Positions 1 to 11,230 of a stretch of 64,000 nucleotides of DNA are shown here, one piece after another. Every line of letters starts with the position of its first letter. The stretch's first letter is position 1. A program made the translations under genes and the position numbers. The DNA lies in the NCBI RefSeq assembly GCF_000350225.1, contig NW_005179326.1, forward strand, positions 93,954-157,953. Reading direction: 5' to 3'. Origin of the DNA: Chondrus crispus (taxonomy: Eukaryota; Rhodophyta; Florideophyceae; Gigartinales; Gigartinaceae). The notes under the pieces are model-generated. The model was not told where the DNA came from, did no database searches, and saw nothing but the letters and a program-made list of their open reading frames with translations.

Positions 1-207
1 TTCAACGATCGTAGCTTCCTCACCTTCTGTAAGAAACATGCGGGGAGCTCGAGCCTTGCGTTGGTTCCAGAGATGGTAATGGGACGCGGAACGAGGGAGG
101 CAAGCAACGAGAGAGGCAACACGGACTAACAATCCATTCACAATTGCGATAATAGCCTGTGCACACAGACGCTGGTCCCTTGCGTCACAAATTTGTTTCA
201 TGGTCAT
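1..207 (-). CDS. Partial HTH (CENP-B/psq-type) transposase N-terminus, cut by window edge
   Basis: The minus-strand frame is open from an ATG at 207 down to base 1, giving 69 codons that continue outside the window. The peptide has the pattern of a helix-turn-helix of the CENP-B/psq class used by pogo-like transposases: an alternating Ala/Ile segment (QAIIAIVNG), a second helix ending near ACLPRSASHYHLWNQRK, then a basic stretch and LTEGEEATIVE, which resembles the start of the second DNA-binding domain. No catalytic part is visible, so it could equally be a host DNA-binding protein or a decayed copy. The family call is pattern recognition and not certain. Confidence 0.4.
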   Translation of the reverse strand, partial: MTMKQICDARDQRLCAQAIIAIVNGLLVRVASLVACLPRSASHYHLWNQRKARAPRMFLTEGEEATIVE

Positions 208-1939
208 GATAAATGCAAGTGGATGACAGATGGGCAGTGATGGTGCGCTGGTACGCGTAATCGTGGGTACTGTTATTGCTAACCTCAGTGCCAAGTCTCC
301 GGGTCCTGAAACACCGAAACAATGTGTCGCGACATGAAGCACTGTTTTCGATAATTCAAGTTCCATCTCCGATGAAAATTTGGCGGGGAATCTACATCTG
401 GCGCCCAAAAATTTCCAAAGTCAAAGCGATTAGATCCATAATGACATTAGGCAGGTGAGATACCCGAATTTCTCGCCAATAATGACCCCTTTCTGTACTT
501 TCAGTAATGTTTTCAAATTTTTTAATTGTCGAATGCTTGGGTGCCATGTCCGAAAAAGGGGGCCCTTACTTGTCCATAGTGCTTTAGGGAGGCGTAAGGT
601 ACCCTTTGGGTACGGTAGCTTTGGTGCGGTACAGTTGCACTGTACTGTTGGAACACCTGGCTTCAGGGCTACGTGTCATGTTATGACGCCTCACAGGCGT
701 CCCGAGAGCGTGCTCCTGTGTACCTTGCGGTTCGCAGGGGATGCGCGGACGCGGGAGACTGGAACGAAGGGAACTCTGGGGCCAGCAGACAGGGCGATCG
801 GTACTGGCGGTGATCGTGAGAGGCCGTGAGAGAAGAGCGCAGTCTGTGGGGGATGGAGGGAAATCGAGGGCGCGCAGATGGGGTGAGTCGAAGGGGAAGC
901 GGACCGATAGTAGGGAGCGTGTAGTGGGCCCGTGGACACGCTGAGGGAATCGAAGGTGGGGACGGTGGGTGGTGCGCTCTTTGTCGGGCGCCGAAGGGAA
1001 GAGCGGGTAAGGAGACACCACCAGCACGAAGCGCAATGTGTGGGGAAGACGAGAGTTGATAAGTCAGTAGATAAGGAAGGATAGACTGGGAGGAAGGAGG
1101 AGAGGGGGGCACACACACAGACGAAGGAGAAGCGGGAGAACCAGAAGAGAAGAGAATCGAAAGAACTTTGGGCAAGGGCGTCAGGTGGATTCCTGAGGTG
1201 CCCGAGTGGATTCTCGAGCAGCGCCACCCCAAGTAGCCTTTTGACTCCAATAAACGACCTGGCTTTCATTGTGTCAAGGAGTGGTCACAACAGTACCGTA
1301 CTGTATCTACTCCAACTGTGGATGACGCGGATTTTGAAGTTTAGTAACGGGGCGTTCACATTACAAGGCGACCCACCGAGATCCAAACTCTTCATATTCG
1401 CCGTTTGTCGAGACTCGCCCCGTGGCCTGTTCGAACGCACCACCCGTGCTTGGCGACTTCGCCGCAAAGCTACCAACGCTCTTCATCAACACACCTGACA
1501 GCAACAGCACTGCTTACTTCATCATGTCGTTCTCGGTGGCCACCACGCCCGTGAGATTATCCAGAGCATAGCCTCTGCAAGTCTGTGAAGCGCTTTTCAC
1601 CGAAGACCCGCGCGCCCAAAAAATCCCACGCCAGGGTGCCGAGATCCCTGTTGCACATGCGTCAGATATCGAACCTGGCCCATCCAAGGTTTCCAATTTA
1701 TTCGGAAAGTGGCACCTTTTGATAGGTTGGGCAAGTACCGAATACTGTTCTATTTTAGCCCTGATTCAGCTTGCATGGCTGTAATTGGTCCCGTTCTTGA
1801 TCCTTATGCCTCGGGTCGACCGGTCAATGACCCAGTTATTACCTCTTCTGGGCGATGCAATGCGACTCCAGTCGCTATTATGATGACCGACACGCAGGCA
1901 CGGGCGCGGTATACTGAAAGAGTAGCGTTAGGCACGAGG
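208..1939. other. No recognisable gene
   Basis: The stretch 584-1270 is strongly purine-rich on the plus strand, which makes long Ser/Pro-rich open frames on the minus strand. They show no domain and look like composition artefacts. No RNA gene or repeat was recognised. Confidence 0.5.
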
Positions 1940-2609
1940 TGTAGCATAAACACCCCCAGCGATAGGGGTGTATGCGCAGTTCGACCGAGACCCCGTCCGA
2001 TCGGGAAGACGGGGGTGAAGCGGGACACCAGCTAACGGCACCGGGCAGCGGGCCCGGGTAGCGTGGTAGAGCGGGAACGGGGAGGACGCCGGTACGCGCG
2101 AGCGGTTCGACGCCTCGACGCCCCGGCGCGGTACTGGGTAACGATCCAGTACCGACGGGCGGAGGCGGAGCCGGCTCGTGGGCGTACCGCGCGCGTCCTC
2201 AACCCGCGCTCGGTGCCGCTCTAAGGTAGTTAGCGAACGCTACCTTAGAATAAGCGGGAAGTCGGACCTTGACGGTCGGTGGGTGACAAGTCCGTGCTTG
2301 TCCTCCTCCACCGCCGCCGGTCCGCTCCATATTTAATGTACATAATAACCTATCATAATAGTACAGTACCGATGTACTGTAGCGACGTACTGTAGCGGTC
2401 GGTCGACACTGTAATACTGTCAGTCATCGGGGCTGACAGTACACGTGTGTGTGCGCGCTCTTCGGTCCCGCGCGTACACGTGTACACGTGCGCCCCCTGT
2501 ACTCGGGGTTACACGTGGTGGTACTGTAGAGCATCGAGCTCTACAGTAACCGATCCGATCCTGAGTTGATCTAATCCAAAATAAAGCCCCAGGGGGGGGT
2601 TATACTACA
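1940..2609 (-). mobile_element. Solo LTR of the gypsy-like family, with 5-bp TSD
   Basis: The 670-bp block begins TGTAGCATAA and ends TATACTACA, so it has TG...CA ends inside a short inverted repeat. It is flanked by CGAGG on both sides (1935-1939 and 2610-2614), a perfect 5-bp target duplication. Its interior matches the LTRs at 33190-33801 and 46159-46770 over most of its length, for example around 2040-2230. No internal retrotransposon sequence adjoins it, so it is a solo LTR left by LTR-LTR recombination. Strand is given by comparison with the full element, whose genes lie on the minus strand. It contains the family hairpins, for example CTGTCAGTC/GGCTGACAG around 2418-2440 and ACACCCC/GGGGTGT near its left end. 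Confidence 0.88.
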
Positions 2610-2614
2610 CGAGG

Positions 2615-3618
2615 GGGTGTTGGTGAGATGATGTAAAGAATCCTCCCAGAAGTGAAATCGCAGGGGGTCACTGCGATCGTATTTATTTCTCTTGCTCCCC
2701 CTACAGATTCATTGCAACGTTCGGAGCAAACTCCAAGCTTGTATACGAACGCGAATTATGCGTAACATTAAATTTGAAACCCTGATAAAGGAACGAATAA
2801 AGTAGCATGTAATAAAAATATACAATATTAATGTGTCATGCAGTGGCATCAGGGGCAATGATGGTCGAATGAATATTGGCAGCGCGACAGTATCACATCT
2901 GGCGAATGCGCGGTCGGATGGTAAAGTGCAATCACGTCAGATACTGTTAGTTATTCAGTACTTCATTTCCCGAGGCCCCAGCCCTCGGTTCATATTTTGT
3001 TGTCTCCCTTTTCTAACTTTCCAGGCCTGGTCTTTTGCCTCTCTCATGCAATCAGGAAACAGTATCTAACGCGCTTGCTTTCACTATCGTGTGCAACGTG
3101 CCAATCTGTGATTTACTCCTTTCTGTGCGCCACGAATCGCCTATGATGCACTTGCTTATGCCTCTTTGAGTCTCCCTGGCGTCTTCATGTATTTTGGCCT
3201 CGATTCAATCTTGGTTTTGTCTGCACTTAATTATTTGCGTTAGTATCGAAGAGAATTATGGTTATTAATAGCACCTCTATTATGGAAACAATTGAGCAAA
3301 TATATTTTGACCGAGATTGTGCCCACCTGTACTATGTAAAATTGACACATCAAAATTTGTTCCAAGGAACATATTTCAGAGCATGTCGTTATCGATTTCT
3401 TCTCCGGTATGCCCCAGAACAAACTGTGACAGCAAACAGAGCGGTGCCGAGTGTAATGAGCAGAGGTGAGCTTTACCCCCAAAGTCTCGGCAGCCTATGC
3501 ACCGAAACGCATCCGGCGACATGCACCCCGCGACACTCAATTCCATCGCACTTCAACTTAACGCACCACATCGTCCCTATCCCTCCCAGGTCGAGTTATA
3601 TTGACCTCTCCGCACAGC
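2615..3618. other. No recognisable gene
   Basis: This is AT-rich sequence with short open frames on both strands, none with a recognisable domain. It separates the solo LTR from the SANT remnant. Confidence 0.5.
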
Positions 3619-3906
3619 ATGTCTGCCCAAGCGCCTCCCGGACCTAGTTTCAGCCCTGAGGAGGATCGGGCCCTTGCCCGTGCATGGGGCTCTGCGTCTA
3701 CAACGAACACAGACCCCAAGTCGAGTCAGTTCTGGTAGGCTACGCACAATCGCTAACAGAGCCAGCCTGAAGCGTAACGCCAGAGTTCGTCGTTAGCGCT
3801 AGAATCGAGGTGAGAGACCATCGCCAAGGTGACCCAGAAGTACATCTCCGCCGACAGCAGTATCGCTCGTACCCTCCATCCGGTGAAACAGAAGAAAACA
3901 CATTAG
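3619..3906 (+). pseudogene. SANT/Myb-like remnant of a Harbinger accessory protein
   Basis: From the ATG at 3619 the frame runs to a TAG at 3736 and encodes the pattern PEEDRALARAWGSAS...FW. This is the first helix of the SANT-like domain found in PIF/Harbinger ORF1 and plant 'NAM-associated' proteins (typically EED..LA.AW...S.D......FW). After about 80 bases of unrelated sequence the expected continuation appears in another place: KVTQKYISADSSIART, ending at TAG 3904-3906. The family continuation is usually FW.RV...Y, so the copy is interrupted. It is probably a transposon fossil rather than a gene. Confidence 0.45.
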
Positions 3907-4612
3907 AGCATATTATGTGTCTCTATCGTCAGCAAAACAAGTACATGGACCGATCTGTGCATCGTGTTCCCCCTCCTTTTATTTTATGGAGGCAGAACGA
4001 TTCCTGTCCCGCTATCAAACTTTTGACTTCATGTCGGTGACTCCAGCGGCCATGCGGCCAGAAACAAGCCGTCTACTCAAGATTTAACTGGTGCCGGTAA
4101 CATCGGAATGGACATGCCATCAGTGAAAAGGCTGTCAGGGGTGAAGAAGTTAAAGACACAGAAAAGAGGGGGAAATGCATCTGTGAAAGTGGCTCCCAGT
4201 GTTTCTAAGATGTCTGAGGTAATGCGTGCATGTGGTCAGGCAAAAAGACGCGCTTTGATCAGGGTAGATTTCGAAATTCCGTGTCGCATGAGTTTGCAGG
4301 GGTCTACTATGAACTTCGAGCTCTGAAAAGTGAGGGAAAAGAGGTCAAAGCAGCACTCGGAAAGCAAATTTGAAAACAAGGATGATAATCGAGACATGCA
4401 GGCGGGAACTAGCAGTGTACCAACAGTAATCGAGCTCCACCTTGTTCCTTCATTCGGCCGTGCTCCCTTCCAGGACGCGGAGACGAATAAGTCTTGTGTC
4501 TAGTCGAGGAGCCAAATCGGATGTCTTCATTACCCATGATGACCCTAATTCGATCCTAGACGTTTGATGCCCTCCCAGTGTTGGGGGAATTGGGTCTGCC
4601 TCCACACTCTGC

Positions 4613-4936
4613 GTGAAATTAGGGATAAAAACCTCACCCCGGCCATTAGATTGCGACCCGTTCTTCCATGACTATGGGATAGCACGCAGTGAAGCAGAGC
4701 TTGTGATCGCAATGTGGGGCATGCCAGTAACTGACATGTATGGAACAGAAATCAAGATACCATTGTACTTGACGAAAGGAAACAGTTTCTTGCTTTTTGG
4801 GAATGAGATACTCCACAAGTCAAGGCTCCTTGGGCCAGAGAATGCCTTTGTTTATAGCAGCCGGGGTGCGCCGGTTGTCGGACAAGTAAGTAGTGCGGCA
4901 AAAATACAGCGAACAAATATCAGCAGAGGACCGTGA
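4613..4936 (+). pseudogene. Copia protease C-terminal part
   Basis: The frame gives a segment with WGMPVTDMYGTEIKIP, then a glycine-containing strand (GNSFLLFGNEILHKSR). This corresponds to the second half of a retropepsin fold, including the conserved hydrophobic-G-hydrophobic strand before the end of the protease. The catalytic D-T/S-G triad is not in this piece. No reliable start exists; the stretch is simply the longest open part of the frame. The copy is decayed, and gag sequence further left is too broken to name. Confidence 0.5.
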
Positions 4937-4971
4937 CGCCAAACGGACATATGTGTTAGGAATTCCGTCGA

Positions 4972-5988
4972 ATGCCTCTTCTTAAAGTCTTACTTCCTTT
5001 CATTTCGCTCTCTTATGACAACTCCAAGATTTGCACCATTCTGGAAGAGCAAGGTTTCCGATGGGAAAGGCGCACGGCAGATTGCTTTGAAACTGCACGG
5101 CTGCTCCCCCTCAAAGTGGAAGACAAAATTGAGCTCAGCAAGCGAGGTTCAATCCGCTCACCAGTGCTAAATCAAGCGCTCTCAGCTGTTGTAGCCAAGT
5201 GCACTTCATGTAAGAGTACAGGAAGGCCAGCCAGCTCAAGAAAAGTTTCTTTCGGCAAGATCCTAACTTCCTTCAATTAACATGTGCAAATAGATTATCT
5301 CTACATTAAAGAGCTATGCATCAACCCTGTTCTACACATTGTAGATGTACATACCTGGATTTTCGTGAAATGCTTGATGCTTACTAGACAAATAGAAGCA
5401 GCAGCAAAGGCATTCGATAATCAATGGTGTGGCGTGCACGGCCCACCATCTCTCGTCGCCGCAGATCCTGAAATAAACAACTCAATATTTAAGTGCTGGC
5501 TGGAATATGTTGGCGCGCAGTTCGAACCTCGCCCTGATCGACACCATAATAAGCTTGGCGCGGTAGAGAGCAAGATTGCAGTCATTCGTTTCATCGCGCA
5601 ACGAGTTGCGAAGAACGCAAGATTCTTCAAGCAGAGACGGAGCGTAGAGTTTGAGCCGAAAGATATACTCTCACGTGCGACATTCGTCAGCAACATCCTA
5701 TACGGGAGTAAGAGGATGAGTAGCTTCGAGATAGGCAGAGAGTACACTGCTTCCGTGGCGGGCCTCTCGAAAGGCTACTTGTTGGAGGACATCATGAAAG
5801 CCCACGAAGAGCAGGTTGCTCGCAGGGCCTTTTTCTTGCTGGACAAGGGTCGTTCCCCGTATAACGTTGCTTCTCATGATGAGAAGCAACGTTATACGTG
5901 GAACGGAGAAGTCTGTCCCGTGGGGGTCATCATGACTCCCACGGGACAGACTTGTCCACTTCTTAAATCGAAATGTCAAGTTCGGTAG
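4972..5988 (+). pseudogene. Copia GAG-pre-integrase and integrase core, with nonsense codon
   Basis: One frame runs from 4972 to 5988 except for a TAA at 5278-5280. The first part ends with the zinc-binding CTSCKSTGRP pattern and the conserved RKVSFGKIL. Past the stop comes the DDE core: an Asp in HIVDVHT, an Asp in VAADPEIN about 60 codons later, and a Glu in GAVESK, followed by the ILYGSK segment typical of copia integrases. The catalytic acids are therefore intact although the frame is broken. From about 5845 the reading frame runs into two large palindromes (annotated separately), so the C-terminal 45 codons are not integrase. Confidence 0.75.
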
Positions 5989-6056
5989 ATGGGAAACAGC
6001 GTAAGTTCGTTCCCCAGAATCTTATCTTGTGATCATCTCCAGAATCCGGATCACAA
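5851..6056. repeat. Three consecutive inverted repeats inside copia pol
   Basis: First: arms 5851-5877 and 5879-5905 (27 nt, one mismatch, single central G). Second: arms 5909-5930 and 5932-5953 (22 nt, one mismatch, single central C). Third: TTGTGATC 6027-6034 with GATCACAA 6049-6056. The first two both pivot on CAT-N-ATG and leave only three bases between them. The surrounding protein sequence before and after belongs to copia pol, so the palindromes look inserted or templated. Confidence 0.85.
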
Positions 6057-6359
6057 AATATGCCCAGAAGAGCTTCTTACGAGTACGTGCGCTTAGCTCA
6101 TCTATCCCCGCTGTTATTTGAGTTGGACCAAATTGCTTTTGTGTTCCCTCGGTCGCACTCCGTGGTCGAGGCATGCGCCATTGGCGGCACCGACGATAAT
6201 GTTGCTGTAGCAGCGACCCACAGGGATCTGTTGTCCGATGCCTTTCTATAGCAGAATGAAAAGGACCCCGAGACGCTCACAAAAGATGCTGGTGATACGG
6301 AACTCCGGAGCACTGATGATATAAAAAAGTATTTCGATGACGAATATCCTCTTTGGGCC

Positions 6360-7511
6360 ATGCATCCTCACTCGGGCATATCCCCGAAGTCTCATAAGCG
6401 ATTGTTCAGCAAACCGTTTCACGATGTGGGAGCTTGTTCTGGTACTGAGGTGAGGACACTATACAGCACTGCCAGCCCAAAACATGTCGGAACAGACGCG
6501 GTAACTTTGAACAACAGTTACAATCCACCTCGAACTGAAAAGGACATCGGAGATGTACAGGTGAGTGAACTTCCTCATCTTCCATTCCGGTTGGAGTCCG
6601 TAGAGCAGGAAGCCCTACATGAAATCAAAGCTGTTATTGGCGACAAGACAGCTTCGGAATTCGAACTTCAATTCGCCCCTCGCTGGCTTCTCCACAAACC
6701 GATAGCAGGAAAGAAGAAAAATGCGACGGAGCATACGAAGAGGTACGTCTCAAGACCTTGCCAAGAGGCTTGAATGTGAAACCTTCGCACCTATTCTTTT
6801 AGGTGAAGACGGATTCCGAAAAGTACAAGCTTCGACTGAAATGTCGCATGGTACCTCACAGCAACTGTGATAAAGACAAAGAAAAAGTTCGGAAGGACTC
6901 TGCAACCGCCCAATTACTCATCAACCGACTCGTGCATTCCGTAGCCTCCATTCTCAATATGGTCGTCGCTACGATCGACATAAAAGGTGCATACCTTCAA
7001 GGAGGATACCTGTCAAGAGATATGTATGCTCGGCCGCAGAAAAGATGGGCATCACCCGGTGTTCCCTGGCGACTCTCGAAGCCAGCTCATGGGATTGTGA
7101 GGTCTGGTTGTCTTTGGCAGTGGCCTTTCGAACGCTGGATGGCTGGTGAAGACATCAGGGAAGTCCCCTGGGCTTCCGCAGTTGTTTCTGAAGGTCGACC
7201 AAAACGGTCACATTGTAGTGGCCATATGCAAAGTTGTCGCCGACCTCCCTGCTGTCGATTCAAAGTCAGCCACTTCCGATTTCCAACAGTCTATATCGAA
7301 GCGATTTGAAGTTGGTCGGTTTGTCAGGAGTCGAAGGCTCATATCCAACCGCCTGCACATTTCCCAGGATGAAGACGGCACAGTACACATTGATATGGTC
7401 TCATATCTTGAAAACCCCAGCCACTGCCAGTCTCTCCAGGACGCCGGCAGGAGTCCGAAAAATTCACTCCAGTTGAGATCACCTCCTATCTTGGTATGGC
7501 GGGATATTTGA
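6360..7511 (+). pseudogene. Copia reverse transcriptase, frameshifted
   Basis: The piece starts with the pre-RT linker (LQFAPRWLLHKPI pattern near codon 95 of the 6360 frame). It changes frame near 6750-6800 and continues with the RT palm: KLRLKCRMVPHSN, KDSATAQ, VVATIDIKGAYLQGG (carrying the first catalytic Asp) and RDMYARP. After another shift near 7150 come the segment where copia has V-D-D, here reading KVVADL, and the EVGRFV...DEDGTVHIDM region. The second catalytic pair is therefore changed from DD to AD. The copy cannot be active as it stands. Identification rests on several blocks in the correct order. Confidence 0.72.
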
Positions 7512-7529
7512 GATTTTTAGGGCAGGGCG

Positions 7530-8132
7530 TACTGCCAAAAACAGCCTTTGCTGCCGGTTACCTACAAAATTCTGCGGGATGACTTAAGATGGCTGATATT
7601 ACAAACGATAATATGGTTGTCCGCGAGATCAAGAGCCTCGCCCCAAAGCTCACGTACTGTGCACCACCCTATCTCGAGCAGCAGCCCTCTTACCTCTGTT
7701 TCTCACATGGGAGTCATGGGTCCACATCTGATGGGCAGACTGGATACCTCTCTAGGGTATACCTGCTTGCAGGGGTGCGGGCCATACTGTCGACTGGCTA
7801 AGCTGCAAACAATCTCGTGTCGCGTTCTCCTTAATCGGCGCCGAAATTATGACTGCTGCTACAACTACCTATCGCGGTTCCTTGATGGCAGACAGTCTTC
7901 AACAGGAGTACGGATCACCATGCCCATTACCATTTGTGTTAACTGTCGACTCACACGGGTTATACTCATCTGTGACGACCTTACACGAATGAACAGACTA
8001 CCGCTTGCGACCCTCCGTCGCACGCATGCGGGACTCAATCGAGATGGAAGAGTTCGCTTGTCAAAACTAAACTTGATAAATTCCTCAATACCACGGCTTG
8101 CAGTGTCGCGCACAACAGTACTTGCATCGTAA
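7530..8132 (+). pseudogene. Copia connection/RNase H region, decayed
   Basis: Fragments in different frames line up with the copia C-terminus: GQGVLP...FAAGYLQ just after 7515, the MVVREIKSLAPKLTY segment at 7589-7680, SDGQTGYLSRVYL near 7720-7760, and a stretch around 7800-7990 including FSSIGAEIMTAATTTY and LTVDSHGLYSSVTTLHE in the frame that the open reading frames do not follow. These match the RNase H fold, where the acidic residues are normally in D...E...D order. At least three frameshifts are needed. It belongs to the element at 4098-8262. Confidence 0.55.
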
Positions 8133-8262
8133 CGAAGCGATGACCGCCCACAATCGCTGGTTCTCGGAGCACGGGCTGTCGGGAGGGGTGATCGATTCCG
8201 ATTTCCCTTCACTGTGACACAAACACTACATTGGTGTGGCTCCACAGTAGGGGGGTTTCGGT

Positions 8263-8744
8263 TGTCAACATGTGACTCTCTCTCGAGTTTGACGGTGGCG
8301 ATTATCGTTCGGTTTATTGTTGCGTTCCATTTATCGCGTGTGTTCTCATTTCATGGAGTCTTCTGGTTAAGATACTAAGTATTAATGCATATAAAGTGCT
8401 GGCAAAGCACTCTATACGGAGGTCCCTATATTAGTTCCAATTTCTCCGATAGACTATAGTTATCGATATTGAAGCTTGATATCAGCTTCTTCCTTTTGGT
8501 TCTCTTGTGTAACAAGAATTGACACGATACCACGCGATGGATCCTTGGTAAGCTGAATCTTGATGACGCCCTCACAAAACGGAATTTAGAGATGTATGGA
8601 AAGCTGAACCAAGTGATGGTAAATGGAACACTGGACCCTTCAACTTTCCAAAACGCAAAGAGAGTCCAGTTTACCTAGCAACTACCCGTCTTCATCGACA
8701 AAGTGCTTCCTTCTACTGGAACTTTCCTTAATAAACGGTTTCCT
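8263..8744. other. Probable copia 3' LTR start, no gene
   Basis: A TG at 8263 right after the purine tract is a plausible LTR start, but no second copy was found in the window to prove it. The rest is AT-rich with no recognisable feature. Confidence 0.35.
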
Positions 8745-9979
8745 CTACTGCTTGCCTGTATTTTGCTTTCTGTGCATTTCAGTCGAGACCTTCCTCGATC
8801 CCCCATGACGCTTCCTCTTACCCACGGGTTGCTTTACGAAGAGAATAATCTCAGGAATACCTAGGAGCTGAACTCCGTCCCCAACACAAGCGCTGAGAGT
8901 TCTTGAGTCAATTTTCAACGCATACTTCTCTTCTGGATCTGAAACTAACTCCCGATTGGCATCTATCACGACAACGTGGTCGCTCACGTCACCCATGGCA
9001 TCTAGCCCACCAAACCGAGCAATAAAAATGCCCTCTAGTTGTTGGCGAACCCACCCCCGCACTTCCGACACACCAAAGTCTCTGATCATCTCCAGGCGAT
9101 GAGAACGGACGTGTTTTTCCACCCACGTCGCAGGTTGTCCTAAATTGGTCGCATGGAAAAGACCCACATTTAACATGTTCACGGCGGGTTCCTCTCCATA
9201 CAATACAAAGAGTCCATTGCCAACTGCAACTCGAAGGCACTGCCCGCAAGGATATATACAAACGTTTGAACTCCACATCTCATCTGTACGGCGGAAACAG
9301 ATTCACCCCGAGCGCCAGGACGGCTGGGTCTGAAGATCCGGTCCGCCTCGCGAAGACAGCTACTGTGAAGGTTGTGCAGAAAACGTGCTTCTGCACGCGA
9401 GTCGTACAAGATTTCAAACGTGTCACCTTTACCGTCGGAATTGGGCCGTCGTTCGACATCTGAGTCGATATCGCTGCAAATGTCGTCCAAGATGTCGAAG
9501 GATCCCAGGATATGGTGCGACTTGGCGGTGTGGAATTCAATGCGCCAGAAACGCGCTGAACTCCCACGAGGATCTCCGGACGCACGAAAGCCCTTTTCTG
9601 GAAACTGAAGGTCCTTATCATGCGAGTAAAACATCTGGCAGACTGTGTACTCCACAGTATCGGCGCCCCCGCCAATGCTCCTGGACCCCCATTAGGCAGG
9701 AAAACTAATCCGTTCGAGCTCTTCTTCGTCGTAGTGGTGCTCTGGCCGTGCAGAGAGACAACGCCAGAGGTCCTCCGTGTTTGGGGGAGGCATTCGTAAT
9801 GTCTTGACGAATTCCTCCATCTGTATCGACACGGCCAACGAACCCCCTCGCACGAGAATCATTGTTCTCGATGCCTCTATCTCCATGCAGACCCGTAGCA
9901 CTCGCTTCCCGACGAGAGGTATACGCCTCACATCCACCATGCTTGCAACGCTGCTGTCTCTCCATACCGTGGCCCACAT
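8745..9979 (-). pseudogene. Unrecognised minus-strand gene, interrupted
   Basis: Three consecutive open stretches read like one protein. An ATG at 9979 opens 95 codons to a TAA at 9692-9694. The same frame continues past that stop through 9179, with a balanced, non-repetitive composition (acidic cluster LDDICSDIDSDVERR). Near 9270 the plausible frame shifts, and a further 178 codons run to 8745, ending in a basic tail (GKRKRHGGSRK). The joined product would be about 400 aa. I do not recognise a family. Composition argues for real former coding sequence. It may be transposon cargo or a host pseudogene; one alternative is introns at the two breaks. Confidence 0.4.
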
Positions 9980-10332
9980 GCGCTTATATCAGTTGCGGTC
10001 ACGACAATAACGGCGCGGCATGCGAGAGAGAGGTGCGATGTACGTAAAAAGGTGAGATGAAGCCAGGGAGAGGAACGTGGTAGTGCGCTGGAAGTGCTCT
10101 GTAAGGGGAGAATGAAGTGGGAACCGCGTGCAAGTCAGTAAAGGACTCCAAAAGGGAGAATCGGTAGGGTCGCGCACGCCGAGTGTACAACTCCAGGGCC
10201 GCGAACTCAACTTATGAGTGTCAAGTATGGCACGGCGCAGTTGGGTGGTTGGGATCCAGACCTACGGCGTTTGAAACTATCGACGGTAATAACTCTCCGT
10301 CGCCGCCGTCGGTCATGGCCCAACGGGGGGCC
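9980..10332. other. No recognisable gene
   Basis: This is the 5' flank of the minus-strand gene and the left margin of the 280-bp repeat element. No promoter or RNA element was identified. Confidence 0.4.
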
Positions 10333-10612
10333 TTGTATGCACTGTAATTCCATGGCACATGCAGCTCTCATTTAGTAATGATAGCTGCGACGGTGCGCTC
10401 GGCAAGTTCCAGAATTTGCGGGGGAAATTCTGGGGTACTTAGTTGTGGGGAGTAAAGTGTCCGAAAATCCGAGGGGGAGGAAAAATGAACCCTCGATGGC
10501 TTTTCGGTCTCTGACTTCGCTTCGCTCGATCTCCGGCTGCCCCTCTCTCTCCGCTGCGCCCGACAAGGAAACCGAGCCCGGACATCCGCCCGCCCTGTCG
10601 TGATCCCGCCGC
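10333..10612 (-). mobile_element. Internally deleted (MITE-like) relative of the 50.4-53.5 kb element
   Basis: Read on the minus strand, 10612-10441 (172 bp) matches 50363-50534 (172 bp), and the directly adjoining 10440-10333 (108 bp) matches 53375-53488 (114 bp, the difference being one 6-bp insertion). In the other locus the same two blocks lie 2.84 kb apart and enclose a DDE transposase and a SANT ORF. The simplest reading is a non-autonomous derivative that lost the interior. I see no clear terminal inverted repeat or target duplication at the block edges, so the true ends may lie elsewhere. Confidence 0.7.
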
Positions 10613-11230
10613 AGAAAGACACCGTTAACGCTGTCCTTGACTTCCACGTTGCAGAAGGAAAAAGAGAACCGCTCGACGGGGACTCAGAACTACAGTGCAC
10701 ATGTCCTTGCCGGTTGTTTTTACAGATCTCTGGAAAAGATTTCTTTTTGAGCAGTACGCTTCTTAAAAACGGTGACTGTTGAATATCGCTGCTACAGTGC
10801 GCGAAATTAGAGTAAATACACCCATCGAGCATCACATAAACCATACTTACTGAGCCCCTTTCCAGGAATCGCTCCGTGTACAATACCACCGCAATGCTAT
10901 AGATACGTCTATAGAAGCCAAATGGTGCATAAGAGCTTAGTGTTCTCAGGCAATTTATATAATAAATAGCCCGAAAATCGCATAAATTCGCAAAATTCTA
11001 TACAGCACAGTACTTTGAAGGCACCGAAATAATCGTCGATTGCTCACTACGTAGTCAGAATACACAGGATCACTGAAAATCAGTGGTCCCCACCATCGTA
11101 TTTGTACATTATTTTTGACCCCAAATATTTATATTCTGATTCAACATAACATTCGTATCAATTTCCAACCTTGTTTTCGTGCTTTACTTTTGCGTACCAC
11201 TGATTAACATTATAATTTCTGATGAGCTTC
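10613..11230. other. AT-rich stretch without recognisable gene
   Basis: An open minus-strand frame at 10613-10889 runs into the repeat element but has no recognisable domain. The remainder (10900-11230) is AT-rich with nothing identifiable. Confidence 0.4.

Larger units (their letters stand above)
4098..8262 (+). mobile_element. Decayed Ty1/copia-type retrotransposon
   Basis: Pieces of the copia polyprotein appear in the correct order on the plus strand: protease end (4613-4936), GAG-pre-integrase zinc region and integrase core (4972-5760), linker plus reverse transcriptase (6360-7511), and RNase H (about 7530-8132). A purine tract, AGTAGGGGGG, lies at 8246-8255. It is followed at 8263 by TGTCAACATG, a plausible start of the 3' LTR. 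The order protease-integrase-RT-RNase H is diagnostic of copia rather than gypsy. Several frameshifts and stops make it inactive. I could not find the matching 5' LTR, so the left boundary is approximate. Confidence 0.75.

Noticed and set aside
681-1269. 189- and 192-aa Ser/Pro-rich minus-strand ORFs
   Set aside because: Two frames open over the same purine-rich stretch, no domain; composition artefact.
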